From assembly GCF_015220045.1 (NCBI RefSeq), contig NZ_JADBGB010000004.1, positions 62,001 to 126,000 on the forward strand: a DNA stretch of 64,000 nt, given 5' to 3'. Below are positions 44,712 through 54,216 of the stretch, piece after piece; the first letter of the stretch is position 1, and the number at the start of each line of letters is the position of its first letter. Source of the stretch: Marivivens aquimaris (GTDB lineage: Bacteria; Pseudomonadota; Alphaproteobacteria; Rhodobacterales; Rhodobacteraceae). Below the pieces are notes generated by a model. That model saw only the letters and a program-made list of their open reading frames with translations. It was not told the origin of the DNA and ran no database searches. A program made the translations under genes and the position numbers.

Positions 44712-46497
44712 CCCTCACGCCCGCCTTTCGATCATCACCGCCCTGCGCCAGCGTCTGTCGGAGCTTGACCTCGACGCCTTCATCCTGCCGCGCTTCGATG
44801 CCCACCAAGGGGAATACGTCACCCCGCGTGACGAGCGGCTGGCCTACGTGACCGGCTTCACCGGCTCGGCCGGCATGGCGATCGTGGCCGAGGAGGAGGT
44901 GGCGATGTTCGTGGACGGCCGCTACAGCGTGCAGTTGCGCGGCGAATGTGCCGGCGGCGATTTCACCTATCACCACCTGATCGACACGCCCGCCGAGAAT
45001 TGGCTGGCGCAGCACGCGCAGAGCGGCTGGCGCGTGGGCTATGACGCGATGCATCTGCCGCCCGCTTGGTACGACCGGTTTGCCACTGCCTGTGCCGCGC
45101 AGGGGGCCGAGATGGTCGCCGTCGCCTCCAACCCGGTGGACGATATCTGGCAAGACCAGCCCGAGCCGCCACTGGGTCAGGTCACGCCCTTCCCCACGCA
45201 GTTTGCCGGGCGGAGCTCTGCCGACAAATGCGCCGTGCTGGCCGAGCAGCTTGCGTCGCGCGGGCTCGACCTGATGGTCGAGACCCAGCTCGACAATATC
45301 GCCTGGCTCTTGAACGTGCGCGGCGACGACATCGCCTTCAATCCGATGCCGCAATCCTTCCTCATGGCCTCCCGGTCGGGTGCCGTCGGCTGGTTCGTCG
45401 ACCCGCGCAAGCTGACCGAGGAACTGCGCGCGGGCCTGCCGGAGTGCGTCACCTGGCACCCTATGGAGACGCTGCTGCCGGTACTCGATACCCAGGTCGC
45501 GCCCGGCACGCGGGTCGGCTTCGATCCCGACTTCTCTGCCGTGGCGATCCGCCAGGCGGTGGAGGCCCGGGGCGGCATCGCCGAGCCGGTGGCCAGCCCG
45601 CTAACGCTGGCCAAGGCGGTCAAGAACCCGGTCGAGCTTGCCGGGCTGCGCGATTGCCACGTGCAGGACGGCGTCGCCTGGACCGAGTTCACCGCCTGGC
45701 TGCTGGCCACCGTCCCTGCACGGGCGGCAGAGGGCAACCCGGTGACGGAACAGGAGGCGCAGGAGCACATCCTCGCCCTGCGCACGGCACGGTCCGGGTT
45801 CTTGGGGCCGAGCTTCCAGTCGATCTCGGCCGCGGGCGGCAATGCCGCCATGTGTCACTATGCGGCGGTGGGCAACCGCAACGCCCCGATCCTGCCGGAG
45901 AACCCCTACCTTCTGGACAGCGGCGGCCAGTACGAAACCGGCACCACCGACACCACCCGCAGCTACGCCTTCGGCCCCCTGCCTGAGGGCTACGCCCGCG
46001 CCTATACTGCGGTGTTCAAGGCCTTCCACGCGCTTTCGACCCTGCGCTTTCCCAAGGGCACGCAAGGCCACCATGTCGACGCGATCTGCCGCCGGCCGCT
46101 CTGGGACCTCGGGCTCGACTACGATCACGGCACCGGGCATGGCATCGGGCATCGGCTTTCGGTGCATGAACATCCGCAGCGCCTCGGCAAGCCTTACAAC
46201 CCGGTGGACCTGGTGCCCGGCATGGTGCTCTCGATCGAGCCCGGTCATTACGTCTCCGGACTGTACGGCATCCGCATCGAGAACGTCTTCGAGATCGTCG
46301 ACCTCGACGACGGTTTCATGGGCTTCCGCAACCTGACCTACGCGCCGATCCAGATCGACATGCTGCTGCTGGACGCGTTGACCGAACCCGAGCGCGCCTG
46401 GCTGGACGGCTACCACGAGGCGTTGCGCAACACGTTGGACCCCTGGCTCAGCGCGGATGCAAAGGCCTGGCTGGAGACGCTGCCGAAGTGCGCGTAA
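44698..46497 (+). CDS. Xaa-Pro aminopeptidase (M24B family)
   Basis: This cytoplasmic metallopeptidase of about 599 residues removes an N-terminal residue preceding proline. The dinuclear metal ligands are visible: Asp in LLDSGGQY, Asp in GTTDTTRSY, His in HGTGHGIGHRLSVHEHP, Glu in LSIEPGHY and Glu in GIRIENVF. The three-domain length fits the eukaryotic-like APP1 type. Two nearby ATGs (44698, 44704) are possible starts. It overlaps the transporter ATPase gene, so hydroxyprolyl or prolyl peptides are likely its diet. Confidence 0.93.
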   Translation: MTMSDPHARLSIITALRQRLSELDLDAFILPRFDAHQGEYVTPRDERLAYVTGFTGSAGMAIVAEEEVAMFVDGRYSVQLRGECAGGDFTYHHLIDTPAENWLAQHAQSGWRVGYDAMHLPPAWYDRFATACAAQGAEMVAVASNPVDDIWQDQPEPPLGQVTPFPTQFAGRSSADKCAVLAEQLASRGLDLMVETQLDNIAWLLNVRGDDIAFNPMPQSFLMASRSGAVGWFVDPRKLTEELRAGLPECVTWHPMETLLPVLDTQVAPGTRVGFDPDFSAVAIRQAVEARGGIAEPVASPLTLAKAVKNPVELAGLRDCHVQDGVAWTEFTAWLLATVPARAAEGNPVTEQEAQEHILALRTARSGFLGPSFQSISAAGGNAAMCHYAAVGNRNAPILPENPYLLDSGGQYETGTTDTTRSYAFGPLPEGYARAYTAVFKAFHALSTLRFPKGTQGHHVDAICRRPLWDLGLDYDHGTGHGIGHRLSVHEHPQRLGKPYNPVDLVPGMVLSIEPGHYVSGLYGIRIENVFEIVDLDDGFMGFRNLTYAPIQIDMLLLDALTEPERAWLDGYHEALRNTLDPWLSADAKAWLETLPKCA

Positions 46498-46870
46498 GGC
46501 GCCGGTTCCGCCCGGACATTCCCGCATGATTCCACGACAGGCTCTGCCCGCGGGCGGAGCCTGAAGTGCTTTGAGCAAGTTCTGTTCTGCCGAAGCCTGC
46601 CGGAAAAACCGGCTCCACCAGACCCTTACGCGGATCCACGCACGCTGAATCTTTTCTGTTGGATTTTGGATATTGTTGACGATATACAAAAGTTCATCGC
46701 TTTCGGGAGGAGGAGCCCTTGGCCACACCCATGCAGTTGCACCCGTGCCGGTCGGCCTTTACGCTGGCCGACGCCTGGCCGCACCCCGAAACGTGACACG
46801 ACGCGCAAAGCGTGAAACCGGGCGGCCCCGCCCCAAACCGATCAATTCCCAACACGGAGGAACCCAAACC
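46498..46870 (+). other. Leader region before the TRAP operon
   Basis: These 373 bp hold no full gene. They contain a candidate GntR operator (46664-46691) and a 25-codon frame with a TTG start at 46719, ending at 46796, preceded by GGGAGGAGGAG. It encodes M(L)ATPMQLHPCRSAFTLADA... with four prolines. Whether it is translated is unknown; it could be a leader peptide or chance. Confidence 0.45.
46664..46691. promoter_or_regulatory. Candidate GntR operator before TRAP genes
   Basis: TTTTGGATAT (46664-46673) and ATATACAAAA (46682-46691) form an inverted repeat with 9 of 10 pairs and an 8-base spacer. The TTTTGGATA word matches the sites at 49917 and 55342 (minus strand). Confidence 0.6.
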
Positions 46871-47869
46871 ATGACCCGCCTGTGGACAGCCCTTGCCGCC
46901 AGCGCCCTCGCGCTGCACACCGCCACCCCGGCCTTCGCCGAGGACATCACCCTGCGCTTTGCCGGCGTCTTCCCGATCGACCACCAGGGCACCAAGATGA
47001 TGGAACAGGTCGCCGCCGAGGTGAACGCCGCCGACGTCGGCCTCGACATGACCGTCTATCCGGCCAGCCAGCTCGGCTCGGGCGAGGCGCTCTTCGAGGA
47101 CGTGGCCCGCGGCAACATCGATTTCGCCTCGGCCTTCATCTACTCCGACACCGACTCGCGGCTCGAGTTTTTGAACATGCCCTTCCTCGTGAGCAGCTAT
47201 GACGACATGGAGCGCGTGCTGCTCGACATGGACTCCGACTATAACCGCATCCTGCAGGACATCACCGACGAATACGGCGTCCGCGTCATGGCCGCCAACC
47301 CCGAGGGTTTCGTCGGCATTGTCGCCACCAAGGCACCCGACAACTGGAACACCTTCGACGACAAGGGCATGAACATCCGCGTCTGGTCGTCCAACGCGGT
47401 GAAGTCCACCGTCGAGTCGCTGGGCTACCGCGCCACCACCATGGCTTGGGGCGATATCTTCCCGGCGCTGCAATCGGGCATCGTCGATGGCGCGATCTGC
47501 TGCACCAAGACCGCGACCTACTCGATCTTCGCCAAGTCCGACGTCGGCACCCACTTCGTTGAGTACAACGCCCTGCTCGAGCAGACCTTCTACTACGGGT
47601 CCGAGCGCACGCTGGCCAAGCTGAACGACGAACAGCGCGCCGTGATCCAGGCGGCGATGAACAAGGCCTCGGCCGACTTCTTCGCCTACAACCGCGAGAA
47701 TGACGCCGCCTTCGGCCAGAAGCTGATCGACAGCGGCTACACCATTCTCAAGCTGAACGAGGAAGACCAGAAGGCGATGACCGACTACGTGCGCGCCGAG
47801 ATCTGGCCCACCATGGAAGGCGCCGTCGGCAAGGACGTGATCGAAAAGGTCCTCGACGCCGTCCAGTAA
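46871..47869 (+). CDS. dctP: TRAP substrate-binding protein (DctP), probably for hydroxyproline or a related compound
   Basis: This 332-residue binding protein has a signal peptide (MTRLWTALAASALALHTATPAFA) and DctP features: MTVYPASQLGSGEALFEDVARGNIDFA, GMNIRVWSSNAVKSTVESLGYRAT with the ligand Arg, and ALQSGIVDGAICC. Start at 46871 after GGAGG. Its position inside the hydroxyproline gene set suggests hydroxyproline or a betaine of it as ligand; not readable from sequence. Confidence 0.87.
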   Translation: MTRLWTALAASALALHTATPAFAEDITLRFAGVFPIDHQGTKMMEQVAAEVNAADVGLDMTVYPASQLGSGEALFEDVARGNIDFASAFIYSDTDSRLEFLNMPFLVSSYDDMERVLLDMDSDYNRILQDITDEYGVRVMAANPEGFVGIVATKAPDNWNTFDDKGMNIRVWSSNAVKSTVESLGYRATTMAWGDIFPALQSGIVDGAICCTKTATYSIFAKSDVGTHFVEYNALLEQTFYYGSERTLAKLNDEQRAVIQAAMNKASADFFAYNRENDAAFGQKLIDSGYTILKLNEEDQKAMTDYVRAEIWPTMEGAVGKDVIEKVLDAVQ

Positions 47870-47880
47870 CCGAAACGTCG

Positions 47881-47908
47881 AAGGGGCGGCTCGCAAGCCG
47901 CCCCTTTT
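47881..47908 (+). terminator. Strong hairpin with T-run between dctP and dctQ
   Basis: Arms AAGGGGCGGCT (47881-47891) and AGCCGCCCCTT (47896-47906) around CGCA, then TTTT. It probably cuts transcription after the binding-protein gene so that DctP is made in excess. Confidence 0.82.
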
Positions 47909-47947
47909 GCCTTTACCGGACCTTGATACGAAAAGAAGGGAGTGACC

Positions 47948-48505
47948 ATGGTGCGCATAACGGATGAACTGCCGCGGCTCATCGGCGTTCCGATGGATTG
48001 GGCGATGGTCGTGATGAAGGCGATCGTGATCCTTGCAGGCGCGCTGATGGCGGTGACCTTCGGGCTGGTCGTGGTGGTGCGCTACGGCTTCGGCGGGGAT
48101 CTCTTCGCCTACGAGGAGTGGCTGCTGGCCATCAGCATCGTGGGCTTTTTCGCCGGCGCCGTGCTGGCCTCGGAGCGCCGGCTGCACATCAACGCCGACA
48201 TCCTCGAGGTCGTCATCACGAACCGCAGCGCCATCTGGTGGCGCAGCTTCGCGGTGCTGGTGATCGAACTCGCGGTGACGCTCTTCATCGTCTACGCCTG
48301 CTACGTCTCGCTGGCCGACGATTTCTCCTTCCCGCGCCTGCGCGCGACACCGGCGCTGCGCATTCCCTTCGTATCCTGGCGGATCGCGATCATGGTGGCC
48401 TTCGGCTTCATCGCGATATTCTCGGCCGCGCATCTCTACGTTCACATCCGCAAGGGGCTTGGCCTGCCGCTCCGCTCCGAGACCGCCGGGGAGGCGCAGA
48501 CATGA
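47948..48505 (+). CDS. dctQ: TRAP transporter small permease (DctQ)
   Basis: This 185-residue membrane protein has four helices; VVVVRYGFGGDLFAYEEWLLAISIVGFFAGAV is the DctQ core. I used the ATG at 47948, preceded by GGGAG; a GTG two codons earlier is possible. It overlaps dctM by an ATGA. Confidence 0.88.
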   Translation: MVRITDELPRLIGVPMDWAMVVMKAIVILAGALMAVTFGLVVVVRYGFGGDLFAYEEWLLAISIVGFFAGAVLASERRLHINADILEVVITNRSAIWWRSFAVLVIELAVTLFIVYACYVSLADDFSFPRLRATPALRIPFVSWRIAIMVAFGFIAIFSAAHLYVHIRKGLGLPLRSETAGEAQT

Positions 48506-49791
48506 TCATCCTCGGAAGCCTTGCCATCGTCTGCACCATGCTGCTCCTGGGGGTCAGCGTCTTCGTGGCCTTCGGCGCGGTGCTGATGTTCATCGCGCTG
48601 GTCGGCGACCAGTCGATCACCGGCTACCTGCCCACCGGCTCCACCGGTCTGCGCTCGCTGGTGCTGCTGGCCATCCCGCTCTTCATGATCGCCGGCGGCG
48701 TGATGGAGCGCGGCCGCATCGCCGCGCCGCTGGTCTCCATCGCCGAAATGTTCGTGGGCCACCTGAAAGGTGGGCTGAGCGCGGCGGCGGTGCTGGCCTG
48801 CGGCGTCTTCGGCTCGATCGCGGGCAGCGCCAATTCCACCCTGACCTGCATCGGCGGCATCATGCTGCCGCACCTCAGGCGCGCCCGCTATCCCGAGGGC
48901 CAATCCGCCGCGCTGCTGGTGGCCGCCAGCCCGCTCGGCCTGCTGATCCCGCCCAGCACCAACCACATCCTCTACGGCTGGGTGGCGCAGCAGCACGTGC
49001 TGAAGTGCTTCCTCTCGACGGTGATCCCGGCGCTGGTGCTGATCACCCTCTTGATCGTCACCAACGCGGTGATGCTGCGCAAGCATCGCGACATCATTTT
49101 GACCGAGCGTCCCTCCCCCTTCCTGCCCGCCCTCGGACGGCGCGCGCGCCTCGCAGGGCCCGCGCTTATGATGCCGATCATCATCCTGGGCGGCATCTAC
49201 GGCGGCATCATGACGCCGACCGAGGCGGCGGGCATCGCCGTGGTCTACGCGGTGCCGGTGGCGATCTACTACTACCGCGGGCTGACCTGGAAAGGCCTCG
49301 CCGAGACCATCCAGAAGTCCGGCATCACCATCGGGGTGGTGATGATCATGATCTTCATGGTGTTGATCGTGTCGGACAACCTGATCGCCCAGGGCGCGCC
49401 GCAGGTCGCCAAGCAGCTGGTCTATGCGGTCTCCGACGATCCGGTCATTGTGCTCCTGATGATCAACGTCGTGATGATCCTGATCGGCATGCTGATGGAC
49501 GACATTTCCGGGCTGCTGCTCTCGACACCGATCCTTCTGCCCATCGCGCAGAGCGTCGGCATGGACCCGATCCATTTTGCCGCCGTGATCGGCGTCAACC
49601 TCGGCATGGCCAACATCACCCCGCCGACCGCGCCGCTGCTCTACCTCGGCGCGCAAGTGTCGGAAACGCCGGTGGCGCGGATGCTCTGGCCGACGCTGGT
49701 GTTCATCCTCTTCGCCTGGCTGCCGGTGCTGATGCTGACCACCTTTGTGCCCGCGGTGGCGCTCTGGCTGCCCGAGCTTCTGCTGGGCTGA
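48502..49791 (+). CDS. dctM: TRAP transporter large permease (DctM)
   Basis: This 429-residue protein has about twelve helices with DctM stretches ACGVFGSIAGSANSTLTCIGGI, LLIPPSTNHILYG, IYGGIMTPTEAAGIAVVYA and GMLMDDISGLLLSTPILLPI. Start at 48502 overlaps dctQ. A hairpin terminator follows at 49821. Confidence 0.92.
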   Translation: MIILGSLAIVCTMLLLGVSVFVAFGAVLMFIALVGDQSITGYLPTGSTGLRSLVLLAIPLFMIAGGVMERGRIAAPLVSIAEMFVGHLKGGLSAAAVLACGVFGSIAGSANSTLTCIGGIMLPHLRRARYPEGQSAALLVAASPLGLLIPPSTNHILYGWVAQQHVLKCFLSTVIPALVLITLLIVTNAVMLRKHRDIILTERPSPFLPALGRRARLAGPALMMPIIILGGIYGGIMTPTEAAGIAVVYAVPVAIYYYRGLTWKGLAETIQKSGITIGVVMIMIFMVLIVSDNLIAQGAPQVAKQLVYAVSDDPVIVLLMINVVMILIGMLMDDISGLLLSTPILLPIAQSVGMDPIHFAAVIGVNLGMANITPPTAPLLYLGAQVSETPVARMLWPTLVFILFAWLPVLMLTTFVPAVALWLPELLLG

Positions 49792-49820
49792 CCAACACGC
49801 CACGAAATCATCGCAAGGCA

Positions 49821-49849
49821 AAGAAGCCGGCGTTCTGCGTCGGCTTCTT
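49821..49849 (+). terminator. Hairpin after dctM
   Basis: Arms AAGAAGCCG (49821-49829) and CGGCTTCTT (49841-49849) with an 11-base loop. It separates the TRAP genes from the next transcription unit, which has its own operator-like site at 49917. Confidence 0.7.
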
Positions 49850-49916
49850 CGCGTTCGGCCATCTCTTCGGCCCCCAACCCGCAAAATCCTCCGCGCTCCC
49901 GCAAAATTAGATTGGA

Positions 49917-49930
49917 TTTTGGATACAAAA
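49917..49930. promoter_or_regulatory. Candidate GntR operator before the epimerase operon
   Basis: TTTTG-GATA-CAAAA, a perfect 5-bp inverted repeat and the cleanest member of the site family in this block. It lies 80 bp before the deaminase start at 50011. Confidence 0.65.
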
Positions 49931-50010
49931 GCCTGTATTACCCTCGCAGAGACTCGCCCACGCGCCCCACCCCGGCCCCAGGCCCGCCGCGCACCAAGAC
50001 AGGAGCCCCC

Positions 50011-50970
50011 ATGTCCAGCAATATCTTCACCGGCACCATGCCCGCCCTGATGACACCCTGCAAAGCCGACCGCACGCCGGACTTCGACGCCCTTGTCCGC
50101 AAGGGCAAGGAGATGATCGAGGCCGGCATGTCGGCGGTGGTCTACTGCGGCTCGATGGGCGACTGGCCACTGCTCACCGACGACGAGCGCAAGACCGGCG
50201 TCGCCCGCCTGGTCGAAGCCGGCCTGCCCGTGGTGGTGGGCACCGGCGCGATCAACTCGAAATCCGCGGTGGCGCTGGCCGCCCATGCGCAGGAGGTGGG
50301 CGCCGCCGGCCTGATGGTGATCCCCCGCGTGCTGTCGCGCGGTACCTCCGCCATCGCGCAGAAGAACCACTTCAAGGCCATTCTTTCCGCCGCCCCGGAC
50401 GTACCAGCGATCATCTACAACAGCCCGGTCTACGGCTTTGCCACCCGCGCGGATCTGTTCTTTGCCCTGCGCGCCGAACACCCCAACCTGATCGGCTTCA
50501 AGGAATTCGGCGGCAAGGACGACCTGCGTTATGCCGCCGAGCACATCACCAGCCAGGACGACCAGGTGACGCTGATGGTCGGCGTCGACACCGAGGTCTA
50601 CCACGGGTTCGTCAACTGCGGCGCCACCGGCTCGATCACCGGCATCGGCACTGCGCTGCCGAAAGAGGCGCTGCTGCTGGCCGCCCTGTCGCAGAAGGCG
50701 GCCCAAGGCCATGCCGAGGCGCGGATGCGCGCGCGCGAGCTGGAAGAGGCCTTTGGCGTGCTGGCGTCCTTCGACGAGGGCACGGACCTCGTGCTCTATT
50801 ACAAGTACCTGCTGGTGCTGAACGGTGAAGAGGAATACCGCCTGCACTTCAACGAGACCGACGAGCTGACCGACGCGCAGCGCAACTACTGCGAACAGCA
50901 GTACAGCCTGTTCCGAACCTGGTTCGCAGATTGGTCCAAGCAAGGCGGGATCATCGCCGAATGCATGTGA
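50011..50970 (+). CDS. DapA-family lyase, probable 1-pyrroline-4-hydroxy-2-carboxylate deaminase
   Basis: This 319-residue Schiff-base enzyme of the DHDPS/NAL fold has Tyr in AIIYNSPVYGF and the Lys in LIGFKEFGGKDDLRYAAE. In hydroxyproline operons the DapA-like member deaminates pyrroline-hydroxycarboxylate to 2-oxoglutarate semialdehyde. Here it is followed directly by the epimerase and D-hydroxyproline dehydrogenase genes, which supports that role. Start at 50011 after AGGAG; its stop lies inside the next gene. Confidence 0.86.
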   Translation: MSSNIFTGTMPALMTPCKADRTPDFDALVRKGKEMIEAGMSAVVYCGSMGDWPLLTDDERKTGVARLVEAGLPVVVGTGAINSKSAVALAAHAQEVGAAGLMVIPRVLSRGTSAIAQKNHFKAILSAAPDVPAIIYNSPVYGFATRADLFFALRAEHPNLIGFKEFGGKDDLRYAAEHITSQDDQVTLMVGVDTEVYHGFVNCGATGSITGIGTALPKEALLLAALSQKAAQGHAEARMRARELEEAFGVLASFDEGTDLVLYYKYLLVLNGEEEYRLHFNETDELTDAQRNYCEQQYSLFRTWFADWSKQGGIIAECM

Positions 50971-51887
50971 TCGACAGCCATACCGGCGGGATGCCGACCC
51001 GGGTGATCCTCGACGGCGGTCCCGACCTTGGGGCGGGGCCGCTGGCTCAGCGCGCCGGGGTGCTGGCTCGGGATCACGCGGCGTTCCGCGATGGCGTGCT
51101 GAGGGAACCGCGCGGCCAGGCCGGGATGGTGGCAGCGCTGCTGGTGCCGCCGCAGGATCCTGAGTGCGTGACCGGGGTGATCTATTTCGATGCCGACGCG
51201 GTGCTGGGCATGTGCGGTCATGGCACCATCGGGCTTGCGGTGACGCTGGCCCGGCTTGGCCGCATGACGCAGGGCCTCCACCGGATCGAGACCCCCGCCG
51301 GGGTGGTGACGGTGGAATTGCACGACGCCCATACCGTCTCGGTCACCAATATCGAGAGCCGCCGCATCCACCACGGTGTCCAGGTCGCGGTGCCGGGACA
51401 GGGAGAGATCACCGGTGACATGGCTTATGGCGGCAACTGGTTCTTCATCACCGACAGCCCGATGCCGGTGACGCCTGCGAACATCCCGGCGCTGACCGAG
51501 CTTTCGATCGCGATCCGCGGCGCCTGCCACCATGGGGGCATCTCCGGGCCCGAGGGCCAGCCGGTCGATCACGTGATCCTGAGCGGCGACAGCCCGAACC
51601 CCGAGGCGCTGCGGCGCAACTTCGTGCTGTGTCCTGACGATGAATACGACCGCTCGCCCTGTGGCACCGGCAGTTCGGCCTTCGTCGCCTGCCGCGCCGC
51701 ATCCGGCGCTCTGGCCGCGGGTGAGGAGATCCTTCTCGAAAGCGTTATCGGCAGCGCCTATCGCCTGTCGTGTCGCCCCGGCCCCACCGGCGGCGTGATC
51801 CCGCGGATCACCGGGCAGGCGCATGTGATGGCCGAAAGCAGGCTGATCTTCGACGCTGACGATCCCTTCCGTAACGGGATCGTCTGA
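50961..51887 (+). CDS. 4-hydroxyproline 2-epimerase (proline racemase family)
   Basis: This 308-residue enzyme inverts the alpha carbon of trans-4-hydroxy-L-proline to give cis-4-hydroxy-D-proline. Both catalytic cysteines are present: LGMCGHGTIG and DRSPCGTGSSA. That Cys/Cys pair marks racemase or epimerase rather than dehydratase. The start MHVIDSHTGGMPTRVI at 50961 overlaps the deaminase gene by 10 bp. Proline racemase is the alternative, but the pathway context favours hydroxyproline. Confidence 0.9.
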   Translation: MHVIDSHTGGMPTRVILDGGPDLGAGPLAQRAGVLARDHAAFRDGVLREPRGQAGMVAALLVPPQDPECVTGVIYFDADAVLGMCGHGTIGLAVTLARLGRMTQGLHRIETPAGVVTVELHDAHTVSVTNIESRRIHHGVQVAVPGQGEITGDMAYGGNWFFITDSPMPVTPANIPALTELSIAIRGACHHGGISGPEGQPVDHVILSGDSPNPEALRRNFVLCPDDEYDRSPCGTGSSAFVACRAASGALAAGEEILLESVIGSAYRLSCRPGPTGGVIPRITGQAHVMAESRLIFDADDPFRNGIV

Positions 51888-51939
51888 GGCACTCTTTGCA
51901 GGGCACCCCTGCCCGTTCAATCCGTCACGAGGCTCACCC

Positions 51940-53178
51940 ATGTCGCAGGATATCGTCGTCGTCGGCGCAGGCATCGTCGGCATCAGCAGCGCGCTGGAAC
52001 TGCGCCGACAGGGCCACCGGGTCCGGGTGCTCGACCGCAAGGGCGTGGCCGCCGAGACTTCGCAGGGCAATGCCGGGGCCTTTGCGTTTACCGACGTGAT
52101 GCCGCTGGCGGCGCCGGGGATCCTGCGCAAGGCGCCGAAATGGCTGCTCGATCCGCTGGGGCCGCTCACGATCCCGCCGCGCTACGCACTGCAGATCGCC
52201 CCCTGGATGCTGCGCTTCTGGCGGGCAAGCTGGCAGGACCGGCATGACGCCTCGATCCGCGCCCAGGCCGCGCTGATGACACTGGCGCGCGAAGCGCTGG
52301 AGCGGCAGATCGCCCAGACCGGCGGTGAGGCGCTGATCCGGCGCGAGGGACAATTGCAGCTTTATGAGGGCGAGGCCCAGTATCGCGCCGCCCTGCCGGG
52401 ATGGGATCTGCGCGGCCGTCACGGGATCCGCTATGACCTGCTGACCCGCCCCGAGGAAATCGCCGAGATCCAGCCGGGTCTCGCCCCGCGATTTACCCAT
52501 GCAGGCTTTACCCCCGACTGGATAAACACCACCGATCCCAAGGCCTGGACCGAACACCTCGCCGCCGCTTTCCGACAGGGGGGCGGAGAGATCCTGCGCG
52601 CCGAGGTGCGCGACCTGGCGCCGGAGGAGGGCGGTGTCCGGATCACCCATGCCGAGGGCGAGATCATCGCCGACAGGGTCGTGCTGGCAGCCGGCGCCTG
52701 GTCGCATCACCTGGCCAGCCGGCTGGGCGACCGCATTCCGCTGGAAACCGAACGCGGCTACAACACCACCCTGCCCCCCGGCGCTTTTGACGTCCGCACG
52801 CATCTGACCTTTGGCGCGCATGGCTTCGTCGTCACCCGGATCAACGGCGGAGTCCGCGTCGGCGGCGCGGTGGAACTGGGCGGGCTGAACCTTCCGCCCA
52901 ATTACCGGCGGGCCGAGGTGCTGCTGGACAAGGCCGCGCGCTTCCTGCCTGGGCTGGACACCACGGGCGGCCGCCAGTGGATGGGCTTCCGCCCGTCGTT
53001 GCCCGACACGCTGCCGGTGATCGGGGCTTCGCAGCGCGCCGAACGCGTGATCTACGCCTTTGGCCATGGCCACCTCGGACTGACGCAATCCGCCGCCACC
53101 GCCGAGCTGGTGAGCGACCTTGTCGCCCGCCGCGACAGCGCCCTCCCCCTTGCCCCCTACCGCCCCGACCGGTTCTGA
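51940..53178 (+). CDS. FAD-dependent D-hydroxyproline dehydrogenase (DadA-like)
   Basis: This 412-residue DAO-fold flavoenzyme has an N-terminal dinucleotide site VVGAGIVGISSALELRRQGH, EETSQGNAGAF-like FAD contact (ETSQGNAGAFAF), and C-terminal WMGFRPSLPDTLPVIGAS and YAFGHGHLGLT. It oxidises cis-4-hydroxy-D-proline to the pyrroline-hydroxycarboxylate. Placed 53 bp after the epimerase gene. A general D-amino-acid dehydrogenase is the alternative. Confidence 0.88.
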   Translation: MSQDIVVVGAGIVGISSALELRRQGHRVRVLDRKGVAAETSQGNAGAFAFTDVMPLAAPGILRKAPKWLLDPLGPLTIPPRYALQIAPWMLRFWRASWQDRHDASIRAQAALMTLAREALERQIAQTGGEALIRREGQLQLYEGEAQYRAALPGWDLRGRHGIRYDLLTRPEEIAEIQPGLAPRFTHAGFTPDWINTTDPKAWTEHLAAAFRQGGGEILRAEVRDLAPEEGGVRITHAEGEIIADRVVLAAGAWSHHLASRLGDRIPLETERGYNTTLPPGAFDVRTHLTFGAHGFVVTRINGGVRVGGAVELGGLNLPPNYRRAEVLLDKAARFLPGLDTTGGRQWMGFRPSLPDTLPVIGASQRAERVIYAFGHGHLGLTQSAATAELVSDLVARRDSALPLAPYRPDRF

Positions 53179-53190
53179 CAGGAGCACCAG

Positions 53191-54216
53191 ATGCGCAGCA
53201 GCAAGACGATCCACGTGATTTCCGCCCATGCCGAGGGCGAGGTGGGCGATGTCATCGTCGGCGGCGTCCTGCCGCCCCCGGGCGAAACCCTCTGGGACCA
53301 GCGCCGCTTCATAGCCGAGGACGAGACCCTGCGCCAGTTCGTGCTGAACGAACCGCGCGGCGGCGTCTTTCGCCACGTCAACCTTTTGGTGCCGCCGAAA
53401 CACCCCGAGGCCATCGCCGCGTGGATCATCATGGAGCCCGAGGACACGCCGCCAATGTCCGGGTCCAACTCGATCTGCGTGGCGACCGTGCTGCTCGACG
53501 GCGGGCTGGTACCGATGCAGGAGCCGGAGACCCGAATGGTGCTCGAAGCGCCCGGCGGGCTGGTCCGGGTGCGCGCGGAATGCCATGGTGGCAAGGCGCA
53601 GCGGATCTTCGTCGAGAACCTGCCAAGTTTCGCCGACAAGCTCGCCGTGCCGCTCGAGGTCGAGGGGCTGGGCACGATCACCGTCGACACCGCCTATGGC
53701 GGCGACAGTTTCGTCGTGGTCGATGCCGCGGCGCTTGACTTCGAGATCGTGGAAGCCGAGGCCAAGGAGATCGCCCGCCTTGGTGTGCGGATCACCGATG
53801 CCGCGAACGCGCAGCTTGGCTTCAGCCACCCTGAGAACCCCGAGTGGGATCACATCTCCTTCTGCGCCTTCTGCGGCCCCCTGACGCCGACCGGGACCGG
53901 CGTCACCGGCGCATCCGCCGTCGCCATCCAGCCCGGCAAGGTCGACCGTTCGCCCACCGGCACCGCCGTCTCGGCCCGCATGGCGCTGATGGCCGCGCGG
54001 GGCGAATTGCAGACTGGCCAGACCTTCGAGGCCACCTCGATCATCGGCTCGCGCTTCACCGGGCGCATCCTCGAGACCACGCAGGTGGGCGGCCGCCCCG
54101 CCATCCGACCCGAGATCAGCGGCCGCGGCTGGATCACCGGCATCCACCAGCACATGCTCGACCCCGACGACCCCTGGCCCGGCGGCTACCGCCTCTCCGA
54201 CACCTGGGGCGCCTAG
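53191..54216 (+). CDS. Second proline racemase-family protein, probable trans-3-hydroxy-L-proline dehydratase
   Basis: This 341-residue protein has the same fold as the epimerase, but both catalytic positions differ. The first motif reads [15 protein letters not shown], with Ser where the epimerase has Cys. The second reads [14 protein letters not shown], with Thr in place of Cys. Thr at the second position is the known mark of trans-3-hydroxyproline dehydratases, usually with Cys at the first, so the Ser/Thr pair is unusual. Its tail overlaps the convergent pyrroline-reductase-like gene by four bases. Start at 53191 after AGGAG. Confidence 0.8.
   Translation: MRSSKTIHVISAHAEGEVGDVIVGGVLPPPGETLWDQRRFIAEDETLRQFVLNEPRGGVFRHVNLLVPPKHPEAIAAWIIMEPEDTPPMSGSNSICVATVLLDGGLVPMQEPETRMVLEAPGGLVRVRAECHGGKAQRIFVENLPSFADKLAVPLEVEGLGTITVDTAYGGDSFVVVDAAALDFEIVEAEAKEIARLGVRITDAANAQLGFSHPENPEWDHISFCAFCGPLTPTGTGVTGASAVAIQPGKVDRSPTGTAVSARMALMAARGELQTGQTFEATSIIGSRFTGRILETTQVGGRPAIRPEISGRGWITGIHQHMLDPDDPWPGGYRLSDTWGA

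Noticed and set aside
48442..50943. Very long open frame on the minus strand (833 codons) opposite the TRAP and deaminase genes
   Set aside because: It lies antisense to three well-supported genes in GC-rich DNA, is full of His/Gln/Arg/Asp, and resembles no family. It is an artefact of high GC third positions.
51934..54153. Minus-strand open frame of 739 codons opposite the hydroxyproline dehydrogenase and dehydratase genes
   Set aside because: Antisense shadow of two clear genes, with low-complexity composition and no motif.
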